Below, piece after piece: positions 1 through 8,489 of a stretch of 64,000 nucleotides of DNA; within the stretch, counting starts at the first letter, position 1; each line of letters opens with the position of its first letter. The position numbers and the translations under genes were made by a program. This DNA is from CAIXSC01 sp046349915. GTDB lineage: Bacteria; Planctomycetota; Planctomycetia; Pirellulales; Pirellulaceae. A model generated the notes under the pieces. That model was given only the letters and a program-made list of their open reading frames with translations, ran no database searches and had not been told where the DNA came from. The stretch lies in contig JAXMBL010000004.1 of the NCBI GenBank assembly GCA_046349915.1, forward strand, positions 620,001-684,000. Reading direction: 5' to 3'.

Positions 1-3000
1 TGTTCGCGGATGATCCGAACACGATCTCGGGCACGCCGTCTCGATTCAGATCGAAAACGGCGGGCGTCATCATCACATTCAGCGAGGTGGGAAGAGTGTT
101 GGTCGAGGTCCAAGACCATTTCAATACGGGAAGGAACTCTGAGGTAGCGGCGGCGGTAACTGGCACATCGAGACGACTGGCGGCGTCTGCCCCTGTTGCC
201 GATGACGCGGATGCGACAAGGCCAGGGTAGTTGCTAACTGAATTGTTGGAACCGTTCGTTCTCGATGTTTCCGCGGATGAGTTACTCGACGACAGAAATT
301 GACTTGTTGTCGCGGTGCGCAAGTTGGAGTCGATGAGGCGAATCTCCTCCAATCGAACGCTCGTTGTTTGGTCTCGATCGTTATTAATCAGCCGAACGAT
401 CGCCTTCGCGGCGATGCCGGCGGGAATTCCGTTCAACCCAACGGTAATGGTTTCGTCATCGATCTCCACGCCCGCGGCCGCCAAGGGCGCGAGACCTTCG
501 GTCACGTTAAAGAATGCATCGCGCCCAAGGGAGAAAGGCGCCGCGAGCGAGTTGCCGTCTTCATCCACAATCGCAACTTCCATGGCATCCCTGACAAAAC
601 CTTGATCGGTCGTGTCAAAGTCAAGTTGGTCGTAGGTGAAGGTCAGCGCCGTCGGGCGATCCGGCACGACGAACGACATTTCGAGTCCAACCAGGAAAGA
701 ATCGCCTTCGGTTAGTTTGACTCCGCAATCGTCATCGACCACCGTACCTCGATTTGCGAGCGAACCGCCGCTTTCGACAATGGTCAGATTCGTAAAGTCG
801 CTGGCGAATTGGCACGCTTGCAGGACTTCGCTTTCAAAGGGACGGCGGAAGACGCCGCTGCGGTCCAAGACGCCGCGACCGCTCCACGTAATCAGTGCTC
901 GCGGGCCGCCGCCGATCGCCACGGCCGAGAACTGTTGATGCCCCGAACCGGCGCCTACGACCACCGTATTCACTTGGAACTCTTCTTGAGAGACGTCCGT
1001 GGCGTCATAGACGTTCGCGTAAACCTCCCAACCGCTGCCGTCCGCGACGCCGCTGGTCCAAGTAATCACATAACTCCCGCCGCCCGACATCGCGACGCTG
1101 ACATCCTTCTGATGGCCGACCGACTGACGATTCACCGTGTATTCGCGGCCGCGAGGTTGTCCATCGGCGTCGAACCGGCGAGCGAAAATGTCCCACGACC
1201 GATCGGCGGTCTGATAGCCGCTCCAAGCCACGACAAACGAGCCATCGTCTGCCATGTCGACCGATGGACGATATTGACTCGCCTGCTTGCTCTCATGCAT
1301 CTGGAACTCGCCGCCGACCTTCGCTCCCGTTGCGGAATAGCTCTGACCAAAGACGCCCCAATCACTGCCGTCCTGGTGTTTGCTGGCCCAGGTCACGATG
1401 GAGCGTCCATCGGCCGACATGCCGATACTGGGGAAGGCCTGCTGGTTTGACGTCGTCGAGTTGACCAGTTGCTCTGGTCCTTGAGGCGAGCGGCTGGCGG
1501 TGAAGCGTCGTAGAAACACGCCGTCGAAATCCCCGGCGCCCACGCCGCTCCACGCAAACACGGCTTCGCCGGCGTCGGAGATGGCGACCGCAACGTCCTG
1601 TTGTTGGCCGCCCGTGGTCGAGTTAATCAACGTCTCCGAGCCCAATCGACTGCCATCGGCCGCGAACCATTGGGCGAAAATGCCATACTGATCGCCGGGC
1701 CCTCGTCCTTCCCAAGCGACGACGAAATTGCCGGCGGCATCCATCGCAACCGAGGAACGCTTTTGGTCCTCACGCACCGTCGTATTGACTTGAAAGGCGT
1801 CGCCCAGCGGGGCGCCGTCGGAATTGAATCGCCGAGCGAACACGGCCACGGTGTCATTGGGTCCGCGCCCCGTGAAGGTCATCACCGTCTGGCCTGCGGC
1901 GTTGGTCGCGATCGCGGTCGACTCCGCTTCGCTGGTCTGCAAGCGAGGGACCAAGGTGTTCACTAGACGCTCTTGATCGACCGGTGAGACAACCGACCCT
2001 TCGGATTCGGCGAGTCCCTGGGCGGACGCGACAAACGTGGCGCCCGTCAATAAATCGGACGTCGATGCTCGATCGTACCGCGAGGAGCCTCGCGCATTCA
2101 GCTCATTGATCACCAACAATGCGTCGAGCGGCGACAGGTAGCGGTCTCCGGAGACATCGATGAAGTGTTGGGATTCCGCTAGGTCGAGTCGGCTGTCGTC
2201 GAGCGGCGCCGAGCCCACGCTGTTGAATTGATTGATCAGCAGCAACGCGTCCAAGGGACTCGTGTGGCCATTGTTATCGACATCCGTGGACGCCAGCGCG
2301 TTCCGCCAAGTCGCGAAACTGACAATGCCAACCGATCGCCCCGAGATAAAGTCGACGGCGACGTTTCGGTCGGTTACGGTGACGAACGCTTGACTGTCGC
2401 CCTGGAATGCTCCCCCCGAGACCACGAGCGAATGAACGCCAGCGGGGACTTCAAGCGACCAGCCGCCCGCGGAATTGGTCTTCGTAGCCACTCGACCATT
2501 AGAGACCGTGACATCGGCCAGACCTTCCCCCAGGTCGTAAACGCCGTTGTGATTGACGTCGTCGAACACCACCCCCGTGAGGCTTGATCTTCCCAAACGG
2601 TTCGGCGCCGCATGGATTGTCCACCAATCTTCCAGGGAGGGGCCAACCGCGGAATGTCGAGCTAGCCCCATCGAAGTGATGGCGGCAAATGCCGGGGAAG
2701 TACCTAGCAATTGATCGGCAACCACGGACTGGGCTGCCGTGACGGGATTCAACAGCGAGTCGAGGGCGGCGCTGCCGCCAGCAAGCCGTGCTCCCGCGAT
2801 CGTCGATTCCACGAAATTCTCGGCCGAGGGCCAGTCCATTGGGAGAGGAAAGCCAGTCTGACGCACCGCTTCGTTCGCCGCGATCTGTGGAACGCCTTCG
2901 CCAGCCGCGAAACCAGAGAAAAGTCGCTGGGCGGCCGAGTCGTTGAGTCTCTGGTCTAGCACCAAAGGCTGGGCGCCGTCGACCGCTCGGGAAGACTCGA

Positions 3001-3163
3001 GGGTCGTTGAGACCGTGGGGATCTGCCGAGCTCGATTGAGCAGGTAATTGAAAAGCTGTGCTTCGTCCGTCGCGGAGAACATCAGCCGCGATTCGAGCGT
3101 TTCCATTCGGGGAGTCCGCATTTTGCGAATGGAAGAGCGGCGGCGAGGTAAACGAAGTGGCAT
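1..3163 (-). CDS. secreted dockerin/FG-GAP surface protein, 3' end off the window
   Basis: The frame is open from ATG at 3163 to the left edge (more than 1050 residues; the C-terminus is not seen). The N-terminus is basic (MPLRLPRRR) and leads into METLESRLMFSA, the LExR-type sorting motif of planctomycete exported proteins. Around residues 290-350 lie two Ca-binding dockerin-like repeats (TDVDNNGHTSPLDALLLINQ and DVSGDRYLSPLDALLVINEL). Residues about 390-780 hold seven units of about 55 residues, each with a W/F-rich strand and a D-x-x-G-V/I-F turn, which suggests a seven-bladed propeller. The last visible part (FDLNRDGVPEIVFG) is an FG-GAP/VCBS strand. A single SdrD-like module (FDDVNHNGVYDLGEG) precedes the dockerins. 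An internal ATG at 3121 is an alternative start. The role is inferred to be cell-surface adhesion or polymer binding; the substrate is unknown. Confidence 0.85.
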   Translation of the reverse strand, partial: MPLRLPRRRSSIRKMRTPRMETLESRLMFSATDEAQLFNYLLNRARQIPTVSTTLESSRAVDGAQPLVLDQRLNDSAAQRLFSGFAAGEGVPQIAANEAVRQTGFPLPMDWPSAENFVESTIAGARLAGGSAALDSLLNPVTAAQSVVADQLLGTSPAFAAITSMGLARHSAVGPSLEDWWTIHAAPNRLGRSSLTGVVFDDVNHNGVYDLGEGLADVTVSNGRVATKTNSAGGWSLEVPAGVHSLVVSGGAFQGDSQAFVTVTDRNVAVDFISGRSVGIVSFATWRNALASTDVDNNGHTSPLDALLLINQFNSVGSAPLDDSRLDLAESQHFIDVSGDRYLSPLDALLVINELNARGSSRYDRASTSDLLTGATFVASAQGLAESEGSVVSPVDQERLVNTLVPRLQTSEAESTAIATNAAGQTVMTFTGRGPNDTVAVFARRFNSDGAPLGDAFQVNTTVREDQKRSSVAMDAAGNFVVAWEGRGPGDQYGIFAQWFAADGSRLGSETLINSTTGGQQQDVAVAISDAGEAVFAWSGVGAGDFDGVFLRRFTASRSPQGPEQLVNSTTSNQQAFPSIGMSADGRSIVTWASKHQDGSDWGVFGQSYSATGAKVGGEFQMHESKQASQYRPSVDMADDGSFVVAWSGYQTADRSWDIFARRFDADGQPRGREYTVNRQSVGHQKDVSVAMSGGGSYVITWTSGVADGSGWEVYANVYDATDVSQEEFQVNTVVVGAGSGHQQFSAVAIGGGPRALITWSGRGVLDRSGVFRRPFESEVLQACQFASDFTNLTIVESGGSLANRGTVVDDDCGVKLTEGDSFLVGLEMSFVVPDRPTALTFTYDQLDFDTTDQGFVRDAMEVAIVDEDGNSLAAPFSLGRDAFFNVTEGLAPLAAAGVEIDDETITVGLNGIPAGIAAKAIVRLINNDRDQTTSVRLEEIRLIDSNLRTATTSQFLSSSNSSAETSRTNGSNNSVSNYPGLVASASSATGADAASRLDVPVTAAATSEFLPVLKWSWTSTNTLPTSLNVMMTPAVFDLNRDGVPEIVFGSSAN

Positions 3164-3549
3164 GGGCGGCTCGTCTGGGGCGAGGCAAGCAAAAGGTGGG
3201 GTGTCAGCAAGCCCAGAGTTTAGTTGCCCAATTTCGTAAAAACCACTCAAGTTGTGGGGGTTGTATGGCTTGGGCGGCCGGGCAATTGGGCTTGGAAGAG
3301 CGTGTTAAGGTGGGTTGGCTGCTTAGGCTGTGCGGGTAGTAGGATTGGGGGTTGAATAATCCGCAAAGTCAGTGTCGATATCAAAGTCACTGTAACCGGT
3401 AGAGTGCGTTCTTCGTCTAGCGCTTTCAGGCCATTGGGAGCGAAAGATGCTCAAGGTGGATGTGGCCACGGTTCCGTCGTCCCGTGGGATCCCAGTGAAC
3501 TCCTCTGTCTGCAAGAAACGTTCAGAACAAGGCACCAGGCGGTGACTCC
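3164..3549. other. divergent intergenic region, no gene seen
   Basis: This 386-base stretch separates two divergently transcribed exported-protein genes and should hold both promoters. I see no convincing -35/-10 pair, no RNA gene and no repeat. Short open frames here lack homology-like features. Confidence 0.5.
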
Positions 3550-4551
3550 ATGAATTCAACACTTCGTCTCACTCTGGCGGCGTATGTGTTGGTTAGCCTT
3601 CTTTGCGGGAGGGGGCTCGCCGACGAATGGGACACGATTGTTCAGACTGAAGAAGAGACCGTCTACACAGCGACGACGCCGGTGTTTACCGGTGGCTTTG
3701 ACATCGTGTTCGCCAAACCTGTTTGGGAGCGAAATCCGGTTGCCACGGTGACTGAATCCGACGGGGCGACGTTCGAATCCATTCAGACCCAAGAATTCGA
3801 TTACGACTTTCAAGTCGCTCCTCGAGTTTGGTTGACCTACCAGGCCAACAACGAGATAGGGGCTCGGGTGAGCTACTGGCAGTTCGACCAAGATCCGACG
3901 GCCTATACCGTCAATCCGCCCGCGAACGGATTCGGCCGAGTGGCACATCCCGCCTTTGGCGGCGTGGATATCGGTTCGACGATTCCCGCCGAGACGTTTT
4001 CCGCATCGTCCTATCTGGCTCTTCACTCCGTGGATTTGGATATCACCAAGAGCGTGCGATTCGGCGAATGGGATTTGGTCACCTTTGCGGGAGTGCGTTT
4101 CGCTCAACTCGATCAGGGCTACAGCGCCACTTTGAGCAACGCGGCCAAGGTCATCGCTGGTCGAATTGACTACTCGCATCAGTTCAAGGGCTTTGGGCCG
4201 ACCATTGGTTTGGAAACTCGACGTCCTCACAGCGCGGGGGTCAGCCTGTTTGCGTCCGCCCGAGGCACGCTACTGATTGGGGGCGCCGACGCTCGACTCG
4301 ATGCAGGCGAGGACTTGGATTTGGCCAACCCGTTCCTTACCACAAGCGTTGACACTCGCACCGAAGTCATTCCGGTGGGTGACCTCAGGCTTGGCCTGGA
4401 CTGGACCCCGATGTCTACGGTTGGCGCTTTCCAGCCATTTGCTCGCCTGGCGTTTGAGGGGCAGATTTGGGGTGGCGCTGGCAACTCGACATCCGAGGAT
4501 GGAAACCTCGGCTTCGTGGGTTTGAGCGTCGGCGGCGGAGTTGCGTACTGA
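3550..4551 (+). CDS. outer-membrane beta-barrel protein, Lpg1974/MOMP-like
   Basis: 333 residues. A signal peptide (hydrophobic core LTLAAYVLVSLLCG, cut after about residue 24) is followed by alternating amphipathic strands rich in aromatic residues: RVWLTYQANNEIGARVSYWQ, the Gly/Tyr-rich middle, and a C-terminus ending GLSVGGGVAY. This pattern is typical of Legionella-type major outer-membrane/porin-like proteins that are abundant in planctomycetes. It probably forms an outer-membrane pore or structural barrel. The start follows a weak AGGCGG. The family assignment rests on overall character, not on a diagnostic motif. Confidence 0.65.
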   Translation: MNSTLRLTLAAYVLVSLLCGRGLADEWDTIVQTEEETVYTATTPVFTGGFDIVFAKPVWERNPVATVTESDGATFESIQTQEFDYDFQVAPRVWLTYQANNEIGARVSYWQFDQDPTAYTVNPPANGFGRVAHPAFGGVDIGSTIPAETFSASSYLALHSVDLDITKSVRFGEWDLVTFAGVRFAQLDQGYSATLSNAAKVIAGRIDYSHQFKGFGPTIGLETRRPHSAGVSLFASARGTLLIGGADARLDAGEDLDLANPFLTTSVDTRTEVIPVGDLRLGLDWTPMSTVGAFQPFARLAFEGQIWGGAGNSTSEDGNLGFVGLSVGGGVAY

Positions 4552-4698
4552 GTGAACGGCGGGAGGCGGCGAGTTGTTAGCTTTGGTTTGGAGAAAGACG
4601 TGGAACGCGAGGTTCGCAGGAAGTGACGAGGCTTTGCCTCGCGAGTGTTGGACGAGTATTTGAGTGGTGAGGTCGTTCGCCGACAGAGAGGAGAGCTT

Positions 4699-4745
4699 CT
4701 TTTGCTGGAGCAAAAGGCAACATTCACAAGGCAACTGTCCGTTTA
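4699..4745 (-). repeat. stop-codon-anchored hairpin element, copy 1
   Basis: CTTTTGC (4699-4705) pairs with GCAAAAG (4710-4716) around a TGGA loop. The repeat continues through the partly repeated GGCAACATTCACAAGGCAAC to CGTTTA, whose TTA is the TAA stop of the TiaS-like gene. It matches the elements at 26401-26450 and 34977-35004. It could act as a terminator or RNA 3'-end stabiliser. Confidence 0.7.
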
Positions 4746-5456
4746 GACTCGCTTGATCGCTTGCCAGCGAGCGTCGAGGCGATCGTGGGGGAGCGGTTGA
4801 ACAAAGACCACGTATCGCCCGTCGCGGACGTTGGGGCGGAGGTGTTTTCCCACGTCAATTACCGCCGAGTCGATTTTGACTTCGTGGCCCGATGATTCGT
4901 CGATGACCTTGATGCCTCGTGCGCGCAACATCGCTAAGGGCGTGGGGCCCGTTAAGTCATCGGGAAACTCGGCGTGTTGCACCAATCGTCCGTCCTGGCC
5001 GGTGTGGATCAGCCCGACGGCGGCGACCGCGCCGATGATTCCTTGGCAAGTGCCGCCTAGTCCCCGTAGTAATAGGCCCTCCGATGCGGCGACTTCTCGC
5101 GCCTCGGCTTGTTCGACAAGCTCTCGTTGGCACTTGTGGCCAAACTCTACCACTCGTTCGCTCACCCGCTCGGTGACGCAGAGCCCTGGATCGCTGCCGG
5201 GGATGAAGTCGTCAAGCATCGCGCGCGCGAGTCGCTCGAACAATTCATCGAGCGTGATGTCTGATTCGCGTTCCCAGAGGATGGAGGCGGAGCCATTCTT
5301 GGAGGTGTAAGGCACTCGTGGGTCAAAAAACAATTGATGCCGCACGATGCTTACGGGACGTATCCAAGGTCGTAATAGACGTACCAGCGCCTTGGCCAAC
5401 TGATTGGTGCCGCGAGTTTCCAGCGTGTCTGTGTCGTCGATGCCTACGTAGATCAC
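4743..5456 (-). CDS. TiaS-like (agmatinylcytidine synthetase-related) protein
   Basis: 237 residues. It opens with MIYVGIDDTDTLETRGTNQL, the DDTD nucleotide-handling motif that starts archaeal TiaS, the enzyme that modifies C34 of tRNA-Ile2 with agmatine. A Gly-rich segment LLRGLGGTCQGIIGAVAAVG lies near residues 132-150. The archaeal enzyme is about 420 residues and carries an OB-fold and zinc ribbon that are absent here. Bacteria use TilS for this tRNA, so the same reaction is doubtful. A short stand-alone catalytic-core homologue of unknown substrate is the better description. It lies 48 bases downstream of, and in the same direction as, the poly-Gly membrane protein, so the two are probably co-transcribed. 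Confidence 0.6.
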   Translation of the reverse strand: MIYVGIDDTDTLETRGTNQLAKALVRLLRPWIRPVSIVRHQLFFDPRVPYTSKNGSASILWERESDITLDELFERLARAMLDDFIPGSDPGLCVTERVSERVVEFGHKCQRELVEQAEAREVAASEGLLLRGLGGTCQGIIGAVAAVGLIHTGQDGRLVQHAEFPDDLTGPTPLAMLRARGIKVIDESSGHEVKIDSAVIDVGKHLRPNVRDGRYVVFVQPLPHDRLDARWQAIKRV

Positions 5457-5504
5457 GCGGAAACACCTTTGTCTTTTCTTCGCGGGAGCCTTTTGGGTGG
5501 GGGC

Positions 5505-6182
5505 TTAGTGGGTCGTCTCCGTGGTTGTCGCGTCGGGCGACGGGCTGCGATCGGTGAAGCGAAACCAAATCGCGGCGCTCACCAACCCCGCCACAAACCC
5601 ACAGAGGGGATAGGACCAGGATGCGACCGCGAGCCAGTCGGCGAACATACGGCCGCCGCCACCGCCACCTCCCCCCCCTCCTCCTCCACCACCACCACCA
5701 CCACCTCCTCCTCCTCCACTGGCCAACCATTTGGAAGAGAGTTGGACGAGGAAGGCGCCAAGGTTGGTTGTCAGGCCGGCCAAGCCGAAGACGAGGTACA
5801 ACTGCCAACCGCGTCGAGTCCAGAGGATGAGCAGGTCGATGAGGGGGCCGAACAGTACGGCGCTCGTGATGGCGCCCAATCCGGTATTCCAACCTGAACC
5901 GCGCAGAGCCACGGCTCCGATCGCCGCTCCCAGCGCCAACACGGAACCACTGCCTCGGCGGGGCACGAGTGCCAAGGTAAGCGACAGCGGGACGACCGAG
6001 CGGATGATGGCATGTCCTGGCAGCTTGAGTTTGAACTCCAGCAGATCCGACAGTACGATCGCAACCACTCCGCCCGCCAAGAGCAGTCCGAATTCCCAAA
6101 AACGAATGCCCGCCGCGGGGCTGGTCCGCAGGGGAACTCGACTATGATCGAGCAGCGCGGCGTCGAGCGGACAGAGCATCAC
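5505..6182 (-). CDS. multi-pass membrane protein with poly-glycine tract
   Basis: 225 residues with about five or six hydrophobic segments: FWEFGLLLAGGVVAIVLSDLL, the ALVPRRGSGSVLALGAAIGA region, ITSAVLFGPLIDLLILW, YLVFGLAGLTTNLGAFLVQL, and a last one near WSYPLCGFVAGLVSAAIWF. Between the last two lies an uninterrupted run of 22 glycines. The small size and helix spacing recall S-components of energy-coupling-factor importers, but no substrate signature or ECF ATPase is visible, so the function is left open. The downstream TiaS-like gene is in the same direction. ATG at 6179 (second Met) is an alternative start. Confidence 0.6.
   Translation of the reverse strand: MMLCPLDAALLDHSRVPLRTSPAAGIRFWEFGLLLAGGVVAIVLSDLLEFKLKLPGHAIIRSVVPLSLTLALVPRRGSGSVLALGAAIGAVALRGSGWNTGLGAITSAVLFGPLIDLLILWTRRGWQLYLVFGLAGLTTNLGAFLVQLSSKWLASGGGGGGGGGGGGGGGGGGGGGGRMFADWLAVASWSYPLCGFVAGLVSAAIWFRFTDRSPSPDATTTETTH
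5652..5717 (-). repeat. poly-glycine codon tract (22 Gly codons)
   Basis: Twenty-two consecutive GGN codons in the membrane protein, written as mixed blocks of GGT, GGA, GGG and GGC. The near-repeats of one trinucleotide make it prone to slippage, so its length may vary between strains. Confidence 0.9.
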
Positions 6183-6276
6183 GGAAAGCCCCTGTTGTCG
6201 AGTTGTTTCGGCCCAAGATGAATCGAGCTGAATTCTGGCAGATTCGATTTAGAACGGGGAGGGGAGTGCCTTGTAG

Positions 6277-6296
6277 CGGAATTCGCAAGAATTCCG
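6277..6296 (+). repeat. EcoRI-site hairpin element, copy 1
   Basis: A perfect 8-bp inverted repeat CGGAATTC/GAATTCCG around a GCAA tetraloop, preceded by TGTAG. Identical copies are at 7410-7429 and 7531-7550. This is a small dispersed palindrome, not part of a gene. Confidence 0.85.
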
Positions 6297-6397
6297 ACGG
6301 TTGCCCGCCGGACGTTATGTCTCAAGCGACCGTCCACTTCGTCGATCTGTCTTTGATCAAATGCGCGCGTCTCGGAGTGAGTATTGGCCGGTGAAAA

Positions 6398-7396
6398 GTG
6401 CCTGCCCGAGTGGCCAACCCGTCTCGTTTTGGTCGTGAAACAAGTTATGCTGTCGGGGTCGCGATCCAGACACTTACGCGTCGAGAACTTCTTACTACCT
6501 CTGCCGCGGCGGGCATTGCCGCGGCGGTCCTTCACTCGGGAACGACAGTTATGTCAGCACAGGAAATGCAACTCAAGGGAAACATCAAGCATTCGGTGGT
6601 CTTCTGGTGCTTCAATATCGCGGGAGACATGTGGAGCATTGATCAGACCTGCGAGCACGCCAAGAATCTTGGCTGCAAGTCGGTGGAGATCTGTGGACCG
6701 GCCGAGTGGCCGACGTTGAAGAAGCACGGCCTGACTTGCGCCCTGGCGGCGAACGGCATGCCGGGCGCGCCGTTCATGAAGGGTTTGAACAATCCGCGAT
6801 ATCAGGACGAAGTGATCGCGACGACGGCCAAGACGATCGAAGAGTGCCAACAAGCTGGCGTGCCGGCGGTGATCGCCTTCACGGGTTACAAGTGGAAGGA
6901 CGCGGAGGATCCGCAGAGCGGCGAGATCAGCTTGGAAGAGGGGGCGGCCAACTGTGTCGCGGGTCTCAAGAAACTGGCTCGCGTCGCCGAAAAGCATGGC
7001 GTCACAGTGTGCTTGGAACACTTGAATACGCGCGACGGTAGCCATCCGATGAAGGGTCACCCTGGGTATCAAGGGGACGATATCGACTATGTGGCGAACA
7101 TTGTGCGCCAAGTTGGTTCGCCTCGCGTGCGATTGTTGTTTGACATTTACCACGTGCAGATCATGAACGGCGACGTGATTCGTCGCATCGAGGAGTGCAA
7201 AGACGTGATCGGCCATGTGCACACCGCGGGTAATCCGGGCCGAGCGGAATTGGATGATGCGCAAGAGATCAACTATCCGCCGATCATGCGAAAGCTGGTC
7301 GAGATCGGCTATCAAGGTTTTGTGGGCCACGAGTTCATTCCGACTCGTGATCCATTGGCTGGTCTTCGAGAAGCCGTCCGGTGGTGCGACGTCTAG
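6398..7396 (+). CDS. Tat-exported hydroxypyruvate isomerase-like TIM-barrel protein
   Basis: 332 residues from GTG 6398; GTG at 6410 is also possible. A twin-arginine leader (LTRRELLTTSAAAGIAAAVL) ends near residue 50. The rest is a xylose-isomerase-like/AP-endonuclease-2 TIM barrel. Metal and substrate residues sit in CLEHLNTRDG, LLFDIYHVQIMNGD, GHVHTAGNPGR and GYQGFVGHEF, the layout of hydroxypyruvate isomerase (Hyi). Planctomycetes carry many Tat-tagged members, so it probably acts on a sugar acid or keto-sugar in the periplasm. The exact substrate cannot be read. It is flanked by hairpin elements and stands alone. Confidence 0.8.
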   Translation: MPARVANPSRFGRETSYAVGVAIQTLTRRELLTTSAAAGIAAAVLHSGTTVMSAQEMQLKGNIKHSVVFWCFNIAGDMWSIDQTCEHAKNLGCKSVEICGPAEWPTLKKHGLTCALAANGMPGAPFMKGLNNPRYQDEVIATTAKTIEECQQAGVPAVIAFTGYKWKDAEDPQSGEISLEEGAANCVAGLKKLARVAEKHGVTVCLEHLNTRDGSHPMKGHPGYQGDDIDYVANIVRQVGSPRVRLLFDIYHVQIMNGDVIRRIEECKDVIGHVHTAGNPGRAELDDAQEINYPPIMRKLVEIGYQGFVGHEFIPTRDPLAGLREAVRWCDV

Positions 7397-7404
7397 TCGA
7401 GCGC

Positions 7405-7620
7405 TGTAGCGGAATTCGCAAGAATTCCGCCGTCGAGCGCCAGCACCAGCGCCGCAAAGCTCACCAAGCATTTCGCGGCGCCAGAACCGCTGACGATTTG
7501 CACGTCCGCGACAAGACACTGATCGTGTAGCGGAATTCGCAAGAATTCCGCCGTCGAGCGCCAGCACCAGCGCCGCAAAGCTCACCAAGCATTCCGCGGC
7601 ACCCGAACCGCTGACGATTT
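7405..7620 (+). repeat. 121-bp tandem duplication carrying hairpin copies 2 and 3
   Basis: A unit of about 95 conserved bases starts at TGTAGCGGAATTC (7405) and recurs at 7526 (period 121) with few differences. Each unit contains the CGGAATTC-GCAA-GAATTCCG hairpin (7410-7429 and 7531-7550) and a shared tail to CGCTGACGATTT. It fills the space between two convergent genes and may terminate both. No gene is seen from 7397 to 7680. Confidence 0.85.
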
Positions 7621-7680
7621 CCGCGACCCAGTTTCGCCCGAGCCGGAAAAGGTCCCCATACTCAACGCCCCACTCAGCAC

Positions 7681-8367
7681 CTAGGCCTTGGTCGAGCGTT
7701 TCTTGCGGCGGCGGACGGGGCGTTCGCTATCGAGCTTCAGGTGGTGAGCCATAGCTGGCGGGAAGTTCACCCACGCCGTATTGCACTGGAACTCGAATTT
7801 CTGCAGGTATCGGCCGAGCACCTGACCGACGCCATTCAGACGCTTGCGTTCGTCGCGATTCGCGACCAAGCCCTTGAAGCGTCGAATCCACTTATATTCG
7901 AAGAAGGTCAGGGTTCCGCCCGGTTTCAGCAACTTGGTCATGTGCCGAAAGATTTCGCGAGTCAATCCGATCGAGAAATTGTTGAACGGGACGCCGCAAA
8001 TGATGAAATCGTACAGTTCTTCTGGGTGCAGGTCTTGAACCGCCATGTGCAGAACGCTGCAGCGGGACGCCACCTTTTTCCACGACGGCTCGTTGGCGAA
8101 CCGGTAATTCAGCACATCGACAAAGCGATCATTGAGTTCGACGGCGTCGAAGTGGTCGCCTTCGCGGACGTGCCGAATAATCTCCTTGGTCACAGCGCCG
8201 GTGCCCGCGCCGATCTCTAGGATACGAGAGGGTTTATCATGTTCGCGGAGCGGCGTGACGATGGCTTTAGCCAACGACTTGCCGCTCGGGGCGATAGCCC
8301 CAGTCGTCTTGAAGGTCTGACGGAACTCGCGGAAAAACGTCCGGTATTCGTCCAGAGTGGATTTCAT
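7681..8367 (-). CDS. class I SAM-dependent methyltransferase (phospholipid N-methyltransferase-like)
   Basis: 228 residues from ATG 8367. SAM motif I is ILEIGAGTGAVTKEI near residue 48, the acidic residue after beta-2 is in FDAVELND, and motif IV-like is DFIICGVPFNNF. The KSLAKAIVTPL stretch and the size resemble the PmtA/phosphatidylethanolamine N-methyltransferase group, which suggests a membrane lipid substrate. The C-terminus is basic (RPVRRRKKRSTKA), consistent with membrane or nucleic-acid contact. A longer frame from 8463 overlaps the divergent nfeD promoter region, so the shorter start is preferred. Confidence 0.75.
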   Translation of the reverse strand: MKSTLDEYRTFFREFRQTFKTTGAIAPSGKSLAKAIVTPLREHDKPSRILEIGAGTGAVTKEIIRHVREGDHFDAVELNDRFVDVLNYRFANEPSWKKVASRCSVLHMAVQDLHPEELYDFIICGVPFNNFSIGLTREIFRHMTKLLKPGGTLTFFEYKWIRRFKGLVANRDERKRLNGVGQVLGRYLQKFEFQCNTAWVNFPPAMAHHLKLDSERPVRRRKKRSTKA

Positions 8368-8474
8368 GCGGCTCAACTTATAAAAGTCATGAGGAATTGC
8401 AAGATCGGAGCGACTTTCCCAAGGAGAGATTCGTTGCGTCGAATCCAATCTATTCCCCCTCACCGAGTGGATTC

Positions 8475-8480
8475 TATAAT
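8475..8480 (+). promoter_or_regulatory. -10 box candidate for nfeD
   Basis: TATAAT lies 10 bases before the ATG at 8490, so the transcript would have almost no leader. No good -35 box is seen at the usual distance. Confidence 0.4.
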
Positions 8481-8489
8481 ACGGCAGTT

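Noticed and set aside
3556..4230. Minus-strand frame opposite the outer-membrane barrel gene
   Set aside because: Shadow; the plus-strand frame has a signal peptide and beta-barrel pattern.
7681..8463. Longer methyltransferase start at 8463
   Set aside because: The extra 32 residues overlap the nfeD upstream region and show no conserved features; ATG 8367 fits the fold start.
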